A stretch of DNA of 64,000 nt from Azorinus chamasolen (taxonomy: Eukaryota; Mollusca; Bivalvia; Cardiida; Solecurtidae), in the NCBI GenBank assembly GCA_963576725.1, contig OY755238.1, positions 23,433,845-23,497,844 of the forward strand. The letters are read 5' to 3'. Positions within the stretch are counted from its first letter, which is position 1. Each line of letters opens with the position of its first letter. The notes under the pieces are model-generated. The model was not told the DNA's origin. It saw nothing but the letters and a program-made list of their open reading frames with translations, and searched no databases. Of the stretch, positions 35,156 to 44,652 are shown one piece after another. The position numbers and the translations under genes are program-made.

Positions 35156-35548
35156 ATGGCTAAGCGTGGGGATAAATTTATAAAATGCCCTATTTGTACA
35201 TTATATATCAATTCGTCTGAGTGCGTTTATCACGAGTATGAGTTTGACGATGACGATATTAATTTATATTGCCCCATGATAGGAATCAGCTGGTCTATAA
35301 GAATAAAGAATACATGCAAATGGTTGAGAATCGGGAAGACGGAGTTATGCAATAAAAGTTGTAAGAAGGAATACTGTAAGGTTCATCTTGCTCGTTTACG
35401 GGTGAGCGCGGGGACAAAGCCCTGTAATATATGCGGGAGAGGAGTTAAAAATAAATATTGTGTATGTTACAGGTGTGGATATAATAAAATACAATGTAAA
35501 GAAAGACAGCGGGAGGATAGAGCTTTCAAAAAGAGGTTAAACGCCTGA
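35156..35548 (+). CDS. Polinton Cys-rich zinc-ribbon-like protein
   Basis: Intact 130-codon frame, one of the few undamaged genes in the element. It has CPIC near residue 12, CNKSCKKEYC around residue 65, then CNICGRG, CVCYRCGY and a C-terminal basic tail rich in K, R, E and Q. The paired CxxC motifs suggest two zinc-binding knuckles. Basic charge plus zinc ribbons would fit DNA or RNA binding, but no function is known to me. It lies upstream of and on the same strand as the repeat protein and polymerase. Start: the ATG at 35156 is the first in frame and follows an AT-rich stretch with TATATATACT at about 35080. Confidence 0.6.
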   Translation: MAKRGDKFIKCPICTLYINSSECVYHEYEFDDDDINLYCPMIGISWSIRIKNTCKWLRIGKTELCNKSCKKEYCKVHLARLRVSAGTKPCNICGRGVKNKYCVCYRCGYNKIQCKERQREDRAFKKRLNA

Positions 35549-35635
35549 TGTCTATAGATATTTCTATTTAAAGAACTATAGTTTATATAATATATACCAA
35601 TAAAGAATGGAAAAAAAATATTTTCAGAGAGGGCG

Positions 35636-36122
35636 AAATCTTTCAGAGAAGAATATTATAAAGAAACCGGTGTAAAGCCTCAATATCCGCGATCTAAAGC
35701 GGCTCTTCATGAGCGGCAAAAAACTTTAAAAAAAATATAAAACAACGGGGGAACTTCCTCAAATAATTCGAACTCCCACTTATGGGGATATAGCGAGAGC
35801 ATTGAGGGACGAGTTTAAAAGAGAAACCGGTGAGCGACCCCCTTATCCGCGATCGAAAGCGGATCTTAAGGAATTACAAGAAAGGTTAGAAAAAATTAGG
35901 ACAACGGGGGAACTTCCGCCACCAACCCGAGAACCAACTCCCACTTATGGTGAGAGAGCGAGAGAGCTGAGAAATGAATTTGAAAGAGAAACCGGTGACA
36001 GACCATCTTATCCACGAAGAAAAGTGGATTTTCTAGAGCTAGAAAAAATATATCAGATAAAAAATTTAATTTCCACCAAACCCCAAAAGCATTTTGAAGG
36101 TACCTACGCAGTTGGAGGGTAG
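35636..36122 (+). pseudogene. Polinton ETG/YPR repeat protein (three modules, frameshifted)
   Basis: Three diverged modules of about 56 residues are visible. Each contains an E-(F/Y)-x-x-ETG-x-(K/R)-P-x-YPR-(S/R)-K core (LRDEFKRETGERPPYPRSK in the second), then a charged helix and a TTGELP...PTYG linker. The first module (35636-35740) is separated from the second by a one-base shift and stop in the A-rich run near 35735. The second and third are in one frame from 35802 to the stop at 36122. The last module diverges into a short basic tail. Modular helix-turn repeats with conserved YPR could be small nucleic-acid-binding units, but I do not recognise the family. It ends 18 bp before the polymerase start. 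Confidence 0.55.
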
Positions 36123-36139
36123 ATGTACCAGTAGGACAT

Positions 36140-39100
36140 ATGGATTTAACAGCGTTTCTTGAATACGCTAAGCCTAAAATTCATAAAAAATTGGAAGAAG
36201 AAGTCTTACATCTCGGTGGGGTTAAGCTTCAACAATCAGTTAAAGTTCAGCTTAGTAAAGCAAAGCCGGATGGAGTTGAGGATTACACCGACCAGGCAGA
36301 AGGTAATTCAACAGGCGAATGAAATTAATGAGGTTTTAGAAGAAGTTTCTTCCCAACTTCTCGAAAATCTTGAGAAATTGACCCAGAGAGACTCAGGATG
36401 GGTGGTTGATGAAGTGGATAATTTATGGTTGGACATAGCACGGTATCAACCGTTATGAGGTGGTTCTTACATAGAACTACCTAAAATTGTACAAACAAAC
36501 ATGCGGTGATAAATGTGCAAAACGAGGACGAGGACTGTGTATGGTCGAGTATTCTCGAGATATTATTTCCGGTAGAAAAGGACCCTCAAAGACCTTCTAA
36601 ATATAATAACGTGAAAGACTGCCTAAACCGAAAAGGAATTAACTCTCCAACACCTATCTCTGAAATACCAAAAATTGAGAAACAAAATGATTTAGCTATA
36701 AATGTGTTTGTATGGGAAAGGGGAACCAGAACTTGTCATTTAAGCAAACAGCCATCCTCTATACGAAGAATTAACTACTCCTGATAGAAAAGGACGGAAA
36801 ATTTCATTACACAGCGATAAAGGACCTAAACCGCTTATTATATAATCAAAGTAAACATAAATCCCGTAAGTACTTCTGTGAGAGATGCCTCCATTGTTAC
36901 ACCCGTGAAGACCTACTCGAAGCCCATAAACCATACTGCCGAGGGAATGGTCAAACTGCAGTGCGAGTTGATATGGAAGGAAAAAATATACTCAAATTTA
37001 TTAATAAACAAAACCATTTCCAGTTCCCTTTATCATTTATGCGGACTTTGAATCTCTTACCAGAAAAATAGAAGGAACCGAATTAGACTCATCAAAACGT
37101 AATACTAGGAACACCCAATACCATAAAGCCAGTAGTTATAGTAATCAGGTATGATGGTAAAACAGAGACCCCAGTTGAGTATAGAGGACCAAACGCTGCT
37201 GAACATTTCCTTAATTCATTACAATAAGAAGTAAAGAAAAGAAATATCATATTCGCTAAACCTCAGAAAATGTTGATGACTAAAACAGATAAGGAAAACT
37301 ATAGAAAGTCTACAATATGTCACATATGTCAAAATCCTCTCAAGGGTTACTCTGTCCGCGACCACTGCCACATCACCGGAAAATATCGGGGAGCGGCTCA
37401 TAATAAGTGGAACCTTCAATTGAAAATTGAACCCGATACAACTGCCATTCCGGTGGTCTTCCATAATCTTAGGGGATATGAATCTCATTTAATTATACAG
37501 GCAATTTCAAAAGTGAAAGGAGAAATAACGTGCATTCCAAATAATATGGAAAAATATATATCGTTCATTCTCAATCAGCTACGTTTTATACATAGTTTCC
37601 AATTCCTTCTTTCCAGCCTTGATAGACTAGTGTTAGCCAATCCTCCGGAGGCCTTTAAAATTACTACCCAGTATGAACCCGACGTGGTAAGGCTTTCACT
37701 GCTAGTGAGGAAGGGAATCTACCCGTATGAGTATATGGACGATTGGAATCGCTTAAATGGGAAGAAATTACCACCAATTGAATCCTTTTACAGTTCATTA
37801 ACGTTGTCAGGAATCAGCGAAGAAGATTATAAACATGCACAAGAAGTATGGGATAAATTTAGTCGTAAGACTTTAGGTGACTACCATGATCTATATAATC
37901 GAACCGATGTCTTACTTCTTGCGGATGTCTTTGGGGAATTTCGGAAAACATGTAGGAATCAATATGGCCTCGACCCAACACATTATTATACTAGCCCAGG
38001 TTTATCATGGGACGCCCTACTTAAGAAAACGAAAATTGAACTTGAATTACTTACCGATTATGACCAGCATCTCTTCATTGAAAAAGGCCTACGAGGTGGA
38101 ATCGCCATGTCACCCACGAGGTACGCAAAAGCAAACAACGCTCTTGTTAAAGGTTATGACGCTAATAACCCCAATACATATATAATGTACCTTGATGCAA
38201 ATAACTTATATGGATGGGCAATGAGTCAATCGTTACCAGTGGGGGGCTTCCGATGGGTTGATGATTGTAAGACCATGGATGTAACAACAATGGAAGCCGA
38301 CTCAGATGAGGGTATGATTTTGGAAGTTGATTTGGAGTACCCCAGAAGAGTTACATGACGAGCATAGTGCGAACCCACTAGCTCCAGAGCGGATGAAGAT
38401 CGATAAAGAGTGGATGTCTGAGTACCAGAATCAACTTCTAGGTGTTGGGGTGGAACATACAGAGGTTGAAAAACTTGAAAAACTTGTACCGAATCTCCGA
38501 AATAAGGAAAAATATGTTCTACATTATCGAAACCTACAGCTTTGTCTTTCACTTGGAATGAAATTAAAAAACAATCTATAGGGCCCTACGTTTCAAACAG
38601 AGTCCCTGGATGGAGCCATACATTCGTATGAATACAGGACTTAGAAAAAAAGCTACCAGCGATTTTGAAAAAAAATTATTCAAGTTAATGAACAACAGTG
38701 TGTTTGGGAAAACAATGGAAAATCTAAGACGCCGAGTGAATGTAATACTTGTGAGAGGTTCAGAGGAAGATAAACATCGGAGACTGACAGCTAGCGCATC
38801 ATTTGCAAGGGCCACTATATTCGATTATGATCTTGCAGCTATTCAGATGCATAAGAGCAGCGTGATTCTAAACCGCCCAGTATATGTAGGCATGAGCATT
38901 CTCGATTTTTCAAAAACCCTTATGTACGACTTTTATTATAACCAGCTTAAAACAAATCAGACACGAACAATATAAAGAATCTTTATCCGAAAAGAGAATC
39001 TTCCGTCATGGTATGAATTTACTGAGGTCGGATAAACATGGTATTTATGGGCAATATAAAAATAAGGTATCCATATCCCCATTTGACTCAAAACGTTGGA

Positions 39101-39165
39101 TCGCGAATGATGGTATTAATACATTAGCCTACGGTCACTATCAGATACCCCTAAAGTCTCAGTAG
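36140..39165 (+). pseudogene. POLB: Protein-primed DNA polymerase B (pPolB), multiply broken and lacking motif C
   Basis: Starts MDLTAFLEYAKPKIHKKLEE. In order it shows an N-terminal domain, a C2H2-like CERCLHCYTREDLLEAH at about 36880, ExoI (IYADFE) at about 37040, an endonuclease-VII-like Cys/His motif (SVRDHCHITGKYRGAAH) at about 37350, ExoII (FHNLRGYESH), ExoIII (DYHDLYNRTDVLLLADVF), motif A (YLDANNLYGWAMSQ) at about 38190 and motif B (KLMNNSVFGKTMENLRRR) at about 38690. The catalytic DTDS motif C is absent. The frame jumps near 38945-38955 straight to the C-terminal end (FRHGMNLLRSDKHGIYGQYK), ending with TAG at 39163. Lesions: shifts near 36290, 36500, 36775, 37025, 38345 and 38590; stops at 36456-36458, about 37150 and 37227-37229. 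Longest intact frame is 37270-38358. In an intact element this enzyme copies the DNA from a terminal protein. It is convergent with the integrase, overlapping by 15 bp. Confidence 0.9.
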
Positions 39166-40145
39166 GGATCCCCCATATGGTGGCTGTTGTGTGTCAGGTG
39201 GTACTATAAGAAGTTCTTTACGAACAAAACCTCGCTCGGGCCCATTCTGGAGATAGTACAATATTGGTTCGTCGGGTTTTATAACTGATCGTGATATCTT
39301 ATAAATGTTTAAAGACCATATAGGGTCAGTTGCCCGTCTACGCCCGCCCTCCAACTATCCGGGTTGGTAGAGGAATCGAACCCCAATATCTGGAGAAATT
39401 TTCTTCTCCTCAGTACCAACTTTACGTCCTGAAATATAAGCTGAGGGACTTGATTTAATAATTTTTTGTTTAATCGCTTCTGACGGACGTTTACCGGCAA
39501 TCCTGGTTTCTTCATTGTTTAAAGCAGAAACGACGGCGTGCAATCTTTCAACCCACTCAGATGACCGCTCACCTGTGGGTAGTCGCATTTCTTGAGCATA
39601 TTGATAGCCAAACAAACGCTCTGATAAAGTTCTATTAAAACGCTCAACAATCCCCTGGTCACGATGGATATCCACACGGCCTCGCCTCACTTTAACCTTA
39701 TGCTCTGCGAGCACTTGACTGACCGCACCCATAAACTCTCTCCCGAGATCTACTTGAAGAAGTTTGGGCCAACGGAAAGGCCCGCGCTTGTAAATACGTT
39801 TGAGGGCTACGGTCACCTCTTTAGCTTCTTTTGTCGTTAGGACCTCCGCAGCTTTATAACGACTTGCCACGTCAACCACAGTAAGGGCGTATTTATAAGT
39901 TTTTCTGCGGACTTTATCATGAGGTAAAAATAGTAGATCAGCTTGATAGATATCATTCGGAACTGAAACGTCAAATTTGGGTCGTGGGATTTGTTTAGGA
40001 GCAGGAAGAGTTATCTGACATATTGCCTGCTTCGTTAGCCATGATCAGGCCTCATTTTCTGAGACCTTCGCGGCTTTAGCTAGATGTTTTATAGCCGCCA
40101 CCCCTCTCCAATAACCTCTCGGACTGCAGTAAATTCTTGTGAATT
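39151..40145 (-). pseudogene. INT: Polinton retroviral-type (rve) integrase, two in-frame stops
   Basis: Reading on minus from about 40145: an N-terminal segment with YCSPRGYWRG and SENEA, a TGA stop at 40045-40047, then the catalytic core with first Asp in TVVDVASRYK (about 39875), second Asp in LQVDLGREF, and Glu in QGIVERFNRTLSERLF, about 35 residues after the second Asp, which is the DD(35)E layout. A TAG at 39355-39357 separates the core from a C-terminal chromodomain-like region (DPIWSLNIYKI ... PERGFVRKELLIVPPD) in the same frame. Without these two stops the frame is continuous, so the gene is mildly damaged. The N-terminal start is not clear: no ATG precedes the YCSP motif in frame. 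The enzyme joins transposon ends to target DNA with a short duplication, consistent with the CCCCT repeat seen here. Confidence 0.9.
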
Positions 40146-40180
40146 TTTTCCCAATTGTATAAAAATATTATTCTAAATGT

Positions 40181-40444
40181 TTAGTTGTGTTTATAAAAGC
40201 ATAAGACATCCCTAATTTCTCTGAATATCTTATTTTGAGGGTTGCACCTGATCAATCTATTCAGTAGCCTAATATTATCCACACAAAATTTATTGAATAA
40301 TTTAGGATCTATTGCTGTTATTAATTCTTCCATTGCCTCTTTCTCAAATGTATGGTGGATACTATATTTATCAGAAAATTGTTTAAACTTCTGGATACAG
40401 CACCACATTTTAAATCCGTTTTGTGTATAAATTTCACACATCAT
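40181..40444 (-). CDS. Small Polinton protein of unknown function
   Basis: Open frame of 87 codons from a Met at 40444 (MMCEIYTQNGFKMWCC). The frame also extends upstream to 40504 through a hydrophobic AT-rich stretch (FLIFFCIFF) that could be a signal or membrane segment, or merely non-coding sequence. The body is helical and charged, with no family I recognise. It lies upstream of integrase on the same strand. Confidence 0.4.
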   Translation of the reverse strand: MMCEIYTQNGFKMWCCIQKFKQFSDKYSIHHTFEKEAMEELITAIDPKLFNKFCVDNIRLLNRLIRCNPQNKIFREIRDVLCFYKHN

Positions 40445-40585
40445 TATATTAGAGAAAAAAATACAAAAAAAAATTAAAAAGTGGGGGGCTAAACATAGAA
40501 ACATCCCCCTACAATTAGTATTTCTTTATATACTTTTTTTTATTTTTTAGTATTTCTTTATATACTTTTTTTTAAAAAATTACTT

Positions 40586-40780
40586 TCATTTTTCTTTTTT
40601 TCTTTGTCTAAGAATTTCTTTATACATATCTTTTTGATCTTTTAAGATTTCCTTACGCATATCTTTTTGAATTTTTTCTTTTTCTTTTTCTTCTTCTACA
40701 ATTTCTAGGTAAGCTATTTTATCGTCTATTTGATAATATTCTCTACAAGCTTTCATCACTCTCTGTGAAAAATCTGACAT
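40586..40780 (-). CDS. Small charged coiled-coil Polinton protein
   Basis: Intact 64-codon frame, MSDFSQRVMKACREYYQIDD at the start, then almost entirely K, E, I, R and D with heptad-like spacing and two near repeats of KDM(R/Y)KEIL. A helical coiled coil is the only structural prediction. It belongs to the minus-strand block between integrase and ATPase. The Lys/Glu bias partly reflects the A/T-rich local sequence, so coding status is moderate. Confidence 0.4.
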   Translation of the reverse strand: MSDFSQRVMKACREYYQIDDKIAYLEIVEEEKEKEKIQKDMRKEILKDQKDMYKEILRQRKKEK

Positions 40781-40804
40781 GGTATCTGTAAGAAAATCAT
40801 TTGT

Positions 40805-40969
40805 TTAATTAACTGTCTTTTCGATGTAATATCCAGCAAACCCGGCAGCACCAAGTGCTAAAATAATGAAACCTATTTCCCTAGCTTGCCGGTCACCGGA
40901 TGGAGTATAATAGTCAGATAATTATGGTTTGGGGGAAGTGGTGTTAACATTTTACTTTTCTTAGGCATG
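40805..40969 (-). pseudogene. Small single-pass membrane protein of the Polinton, frameshifted
   Basis: Starts MPKKSKMLTPLPPN at 40969 and, after a shift near 40915, continues YYTPSGDRQAREIGFIILALGAAGFAGYYIEKTVN to a TAA at 40805. The second half is one hydrophobic helix (GFIILALGAAGFAGYY), a likely membrane span. The basic N-terminus plus single helix resembles small virion membrane proteins. No family recognised. Confidence 0.5.
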
Positions 40970-41184
40970 AATAGAGCTTACTCCCGCATAGCCATATCTA
41001 CGTCTTTAAATGTTTGGATGGAGTGACCTTGCCTGCGAAGCTCATCCTGGATAAAATCCAACCGCTGGTCCGGTTTTTTTACCAGGCCGTCTGTGCTGCC
41101 TGAAGTTTTTCTATAGCGGCATCGTGCCGTCGACGCTCTTCTTCAACGCCAGAACTCTTGAACATACTATATTGCATACATTTC

Positions 41185-41450
41185 ATTGACTGGATGGACG
41201 ATCATGCCGTTCCTTTCGGTTTATGATTTCATATCTATTGTATATCGTTTGTATATCCTTCACTGACCGTCCGGCTAGTGATTTTTATATTTATTGTATA
41301 TCTATTGTAAATCTTTCATTGTCTGGATAGATAATCATGCGGTTCGTTCCGATTATTGATTTCATCCATGTACAGCGCTTTTGAACGCATATATCCTGTG
41401 TGAAAAGAGCGCTATATAAATGTGGTGTAATAATAATAATAATAATAATA
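41185..41450. repeat. 133-bp tandem duplication within the Polinton
   Basis: ATTGACTGGATGGACGATCATGCCGTTC at 41185 recurs as ATTGTCTGGATAGATAATCATGCGGTTC at 41318, each followed by a T-rich GTATATC... stretch. Two diverged copies lie next to the SINE. Confidence 0.6.
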
Positions 41451-41455
41451 ATACT
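41355..41455 (+). mobile_element. SINE fragment with (TAA)n tail inserted in a Polinton gene
   Basis: Contains ACGCATATATCCTGTGTGAA, then AGCGCTATATAAATGTGG and a TAA repeat. The same tail (reverse orientation, with ATT repeat) occurs at about 383-500. The GCGCTATATAAAT-plus-trinucleotide end is a common SINE/LINE 3' tail in invertebrates and fish. Confidence 0.7.
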
Positions 41456-41550
41456 GAATAAATAGTTACTTCCAGTGAACGGGACTGCATTAGCGACTGC
41501 ACCACATAATATCATTGCTATACTTGCCATTCTTATTTACTTTGAAAACA

Positions 41551-41780
41551 TTACTTCAAAATATCGGCTGGGATGATGTCCTGCTTTATTAGGAGGTCTC
41601 TAGTGGCAAGGGCGGCTGTGACGTCTGCTATGATCATACCAAGATCTCGAGGGGTGAAATCTAGTTTAGGGTACACGCCCCCTAGAACGGCATTACTAAT
41701 CCGGGCATACCCAACTGCAATCCCTGTTATTACAGCTCCATGATAGTGTTAACAATTTCTTTTCCATCTGCGGTTGCCAT
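41551..41780 (-). pseudogene. Small hydrophobic Polinton protein, frameshifted
   Basis: Starts MATADGKEIVNTIM at 41780. A one-base shift near 41735 leads into GAVITGIAVGYARISNAVLG and then PKLDFTPRDLGMIIADVTAA, with a stop at 41551. One hydrophobic stretch is followed by a helical tail. It lies between two other small membrane-protein genes on the same strand. Family not recognised. Confidence 0.5.
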
Positions 41781-41808
41781 TATCTCATATAATGTGGATC
41801 TCTTTTAT

Positions 41809-42190
41809 CTAAAATGGGTGTAGGTTTTGGAATATGCTGTACAGTTGGTGTTTTGGTGGTGTTTTTAACCACTCCAAAATTACAAAACCTGAGACTGAGA
41901 CTACTGAAATTCCACCAATTAACACCCACCTAAGATTAGAGTTTTGTTCAGCAGGTGTTGAACGTTCTTCAGCAGGTGTTGAACACTGTTCAGTAGGTGT
42001 TGAACGTTCTTCAGCAGGTGTTGAACAATCTTCAGTAGGTGTCAAACACTTTTCCTTATAAAACTGAAGCTTTTTAAGGAGATCGTCTTGCTTTTTTTCT
42101 TTTGGATATAGCCGCTTTTTTACCCGCATCCACCTTCTTAGGATCTTTAACTTTCGTTATTTTCTCTATAATCTCCGGTTGTGTTTTCAT
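41809..42190 (-). pseudogene. Polinton protein with S/T-P-A/T-E repeats and a C-terminal membrane helix
   Basis: Starts MKTQPEIIEKITKVKDPKKV at 42190. A shift near 42115 leads to the 41809-42129 frame. This has a basic N-terminal part, five short repeats of the form (C/R/N)STPxE(E/Q/D) at residues about 35-65, and one membrane helix (LRWVLIGGISVVSVSGFVIL). The overall plan is a basic soluble head, a repetitive stalk and a membrane anchor. The repeat (10 residues, 30 bp) looks freshly expanded because copies are nearly identical. The start overlaps the end of the next gene upstream in another frame. Confidence 0.55.
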
Positions 42191-42423
42191 CTATATTTGT
42201 AGGTCTTTCACAATGTTTAATTGTATTGAGTATGGCTGTTAGTGGGGCTAAGTACATACCATAACGGTGATAAAGTTCGCAAGTAGCTTATTGCATGCCC
42301 AACAAATGGGTCTTCCTTAAGGTCAGTAACAAGTAAATTCTGTCGGTCATCTGGGATCGGTAGTAGGTAAGCCGCCAGTTTGCTATATAACTGAAGACTT
42401 ACAGTACCAATCGTCTTTGTCAT
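42147..42423 (-). pseudogene. Conserved small Polinton protein (MTKTIG...), frameshifted
   Basis: Starts MTKTIGTVSLQLYSKLAAYL at 42423, whose ATGA overlaps the stop of the preceding gene. It continues through DLKEDPFVGH; a shift near 42290 moves to a frame reading CELYHRYGMYLAPLTAIL and ending at 42147. Compact stop/start overlaps with both neighbours support a polycistron-like coding block. Function unknown to me. Confidence 0.55.
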
Positions 42424-42772
42424 ACTCGCCCCAACCTGGTATCATAGCGGGTGTAAAGCTTCTCTATCTCTTCTTTACTCAAGTCTTCAACATGATCTGC
42501 AGACATGACTTTACCTAGGTACAGCTTTGATTGACCTCCCATAGCCAGGGCGGCTAACCTCTCTCTCTTTTTTAAAATATCTCCAGGCTCTCCATCCTTC
42601 GGTGTCGAGTACACCGGTGGTTGGGTGCTGTTTTTTCTGTCTCAATAAGCGAGTCTATAATCTCATCACACTCCATTGTTATACACACACGCTTCCCAAG
42701 TTTAATTAAGAATTCCCAACAACAAAAGAATAGCAATCCACCGAATAAAGCAACATAAAAACTTTTAATCAT
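42420..42772 (-). pseudogene. Polinton protein with N-terminal membrane helix, frameshifted
   Basis: Starts at 42772 with MIKSFYVALFGGLLFFCCWE, a strong membrane helix, then MECDEIIDSLIETEK at 42676, which could be an alternative start of a soluble form. After a shift near 42630 it continues YSTPKDGEPGDILKKRERLA and ends at 42420. The start codon overlaps the ATPase stop (ATGA) and its stop overlaps the next start. I do not recognise the family. Confidence 0.5.
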
Positions 42773-43384
42773 ATTATAATTCTATAGTTACTTGGTTGGG
42801 AAGTATTTAAAATCAACTCAACGTGTTTAGTTTTAGCCAATCTATCCCGAATTATAAGCCTCTCAGAATCCGGGATAACATCGTTCTCATGCAGACATTC
42901 CTCAAATGAATCTCGGTCCTTACAGTGAAAAAGAGCGACCCAGCGTGTTTGCTCCCGAAGGTCTTTGAGAACTGAATTGTACTTCTGAGTTAAAACTCAA
43001 ACCGATTGCTTCGCATGCCGGCCACTAAACACCAATTCGGAAAGCATATCTTTCTTTTTGGTAAGTTGCCTGTTAGCGGCCATATCATCGATAATATACA
43101 ATTTCGGTTCGCCCTGGAATACCTGGTAGAAACCGCGCAGGCAGTCATTAAGACGTTCACCCGGATTTACAACGTAAACATCTTTATCTGTCAAAACCAA
43201 CGATCGTTCTTGGTAAGTCTTATTGTGCTTAAGTGTCGGACAGATGATAACAATATGAATAAATAAATCATTAAAACGGACCCTCGAGTAAGTTTAAGGC
43301 GAAAACCGTTTTTCCACACCCTGTCATTCCACAGATAATCACTGAGTGAGGTTCTTTAGTAAATTGCTGTGACGAATCTTCCAT
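42769..43384 (-). pseudogene. ATP: FtsK/HerA-type packaging ATPase (A32-like), two lesions
   Basis: Starts MEDSSQQFTKEPHSVIICGM at 43384, with a Walker A motif CGMTGCGKT at residues about 19-27 and a Walker B motif KLYIIDDMA at about 43080-43105. After it come ELVFSGRHAKQSV, an in-frame TGA at 42997-42999, and VLTQKYNSVLKDLREQTRWV, ending at 42769. A frameshift also lies near 43275. Length of about 205 codons is normal for Polinton ATPases. The enzyme would pump DNA into capsids. Neighbours support this: its start overlaps the end of the major capsid gene by 29 bp, the usual capsid-ATPase pairing. Confidence 0.88.
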
Positions 43385-44651
43385 TTTCTATATTCAGCTG
43401 TGCGTCCATAATGATGTAGAGGTACATATTTAAAGCACCACTCGCTTCTGCTTCTTTAGTAATCTGGATCGTAATACCCTCACTCGCGTTTTCTAGACGT
43501 CGTCCATTACCATGCAAACTATCATAATCGGTAGACCTCAGGTCCAGCCAAAGTGCAAAACCTTCAGTGAGGTAATTTGCGAGTTTACAGGCGTGCATCT
43601 CTAAATCTTTCGCAACCATAACCACTTCGGGATGTCGTTGAGACCCTCCAGCTATAAGCTTCCTAGCTTCATCCCACAGCTGGTAGGGACGTATTCTTTG
43701 AGCATAGAGCTGGTTTGGAACTCCTTCTACCGTTACCTCCACCTTAGTAATGTTTGGGTTATAGAAGACCTCGCTTTGGGGGGCAAATGCATCTTCCGGC
43801 TCCTTAAATAGTATTAAAACTCCTTTCATAGACCTGGCGGGGACGTTCAGGTTTATATTCCATAGTGTATCAGATTTATCTTTTGTAATCTTCCGGTGGC
43901 GTAAAACACGGTCGTATAAGATAGACATCCCACCTTAATACTGTTGGCGGATGTTATCGGCCAACTCCTTATTAGTGACCATCTCGAACTCCAATGCAAT
44001 TCCCTCTATTGAGAACTTAGCATTGGCGTCGTTGACTGCCTGGATCACACGGCTGTATTCATTAAATGTGAGTTCATACTCAAGCCTATCCCCGAAAGCC
44101 GACTGGAAGAAGGGCATGTGACTCTCAAGGATTTCAAAATCAAGCGGGATGATGAAGCGATTACCATAAGCATTTGCAACGGCAACGTCCTTCTGTTTTT
44201 CATTAGCCTTGTTTCCGGCGTTCACTCTCAACTTTGTCACATTTCTATTTGCAGTGTCGTCAATCCCCTGGTACTGAGACTTCTTCCGCTCATTATCCGT
44301 TTTCCATAGGCCTCGGTAGCACTCGTAGACATCGCTATCATCAACACTCATCACCTCGTTTCCGGAGATCTTTATTGTGGTCTTCTTTACGATGGCTCGA
44401 CCGAGATTGTTTACAACTGTACGATTAGCGTCGGTCGATTCAAGATTGATCAGGAAGGCTAGGTTGGCTGACCCGGGGACTATAACATCGTTCGCTCCGA
44501 TGTTCGGGAACCTCACTAAAAGCTGTTGATTCTGGTTTATCGTGCTTGGGTTGTTTGTGATAACGACCGTCTGGCGGATACCTTTTACCCCCTTGGGCTC
44601 CCTTAGTCGTCTGTTTGGGTTACGTTTTCTACAACATTCGCTTTGACTCAT
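43356..44651 (-). pseudogene. MCP: Polinton major capsid protein (double jelly-roll), one in-frame stop
   Basis: A 432-codon reading frame is interrupted only by a TAA at 43935-43937 (codon 239). It is open on both sides in the same frame: first part MSQSECCRKRNPNRRLREPK to NIRQQY, second part GGMSILYDRVLRHRK to RFVTAIY. The first jelly-roll contains RQTVVITNNPSTINQNQQLL and IPLDFEILESHMPFFQ. The basic N-terminal tail is typical of capsid proteins. Length, position next to the packaging ATPase and sequence style fit the Polinton hexon-like capsid family (known to be double jelly-roll by published modelling). A single substitution accounts for the loss, so the capsid was among the last genes to decay, or the base is polymorphic. 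Confidence 0.87.
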
Positions 44652-44652
44652 T

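Larger units (their letters stand above)
40978..41530 (-). pseudogene. Small Polinton membrane/coiled-coil protein, split by a SINE and a local duplication
   Basis: The start is MASIAMILCGAVANAVPFTG at 41530, a hydrophobic N-terminal helix ending NYLFS at about 41456, where a SINE tail begins. The remainder appears to be 41165-40978: MFKSSGVEEERRRHDAAIEK, a charged helix, a shift near 41100, then DFIQDELRRQGHSIQTFKDV and a stop at 40978. That both pieces are one gene is inference from their order and strand. Between them lie the SINE (about 41355-41455) and a 133-bp tandem duplication (41185 and 41318). Confidence 0.5.
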
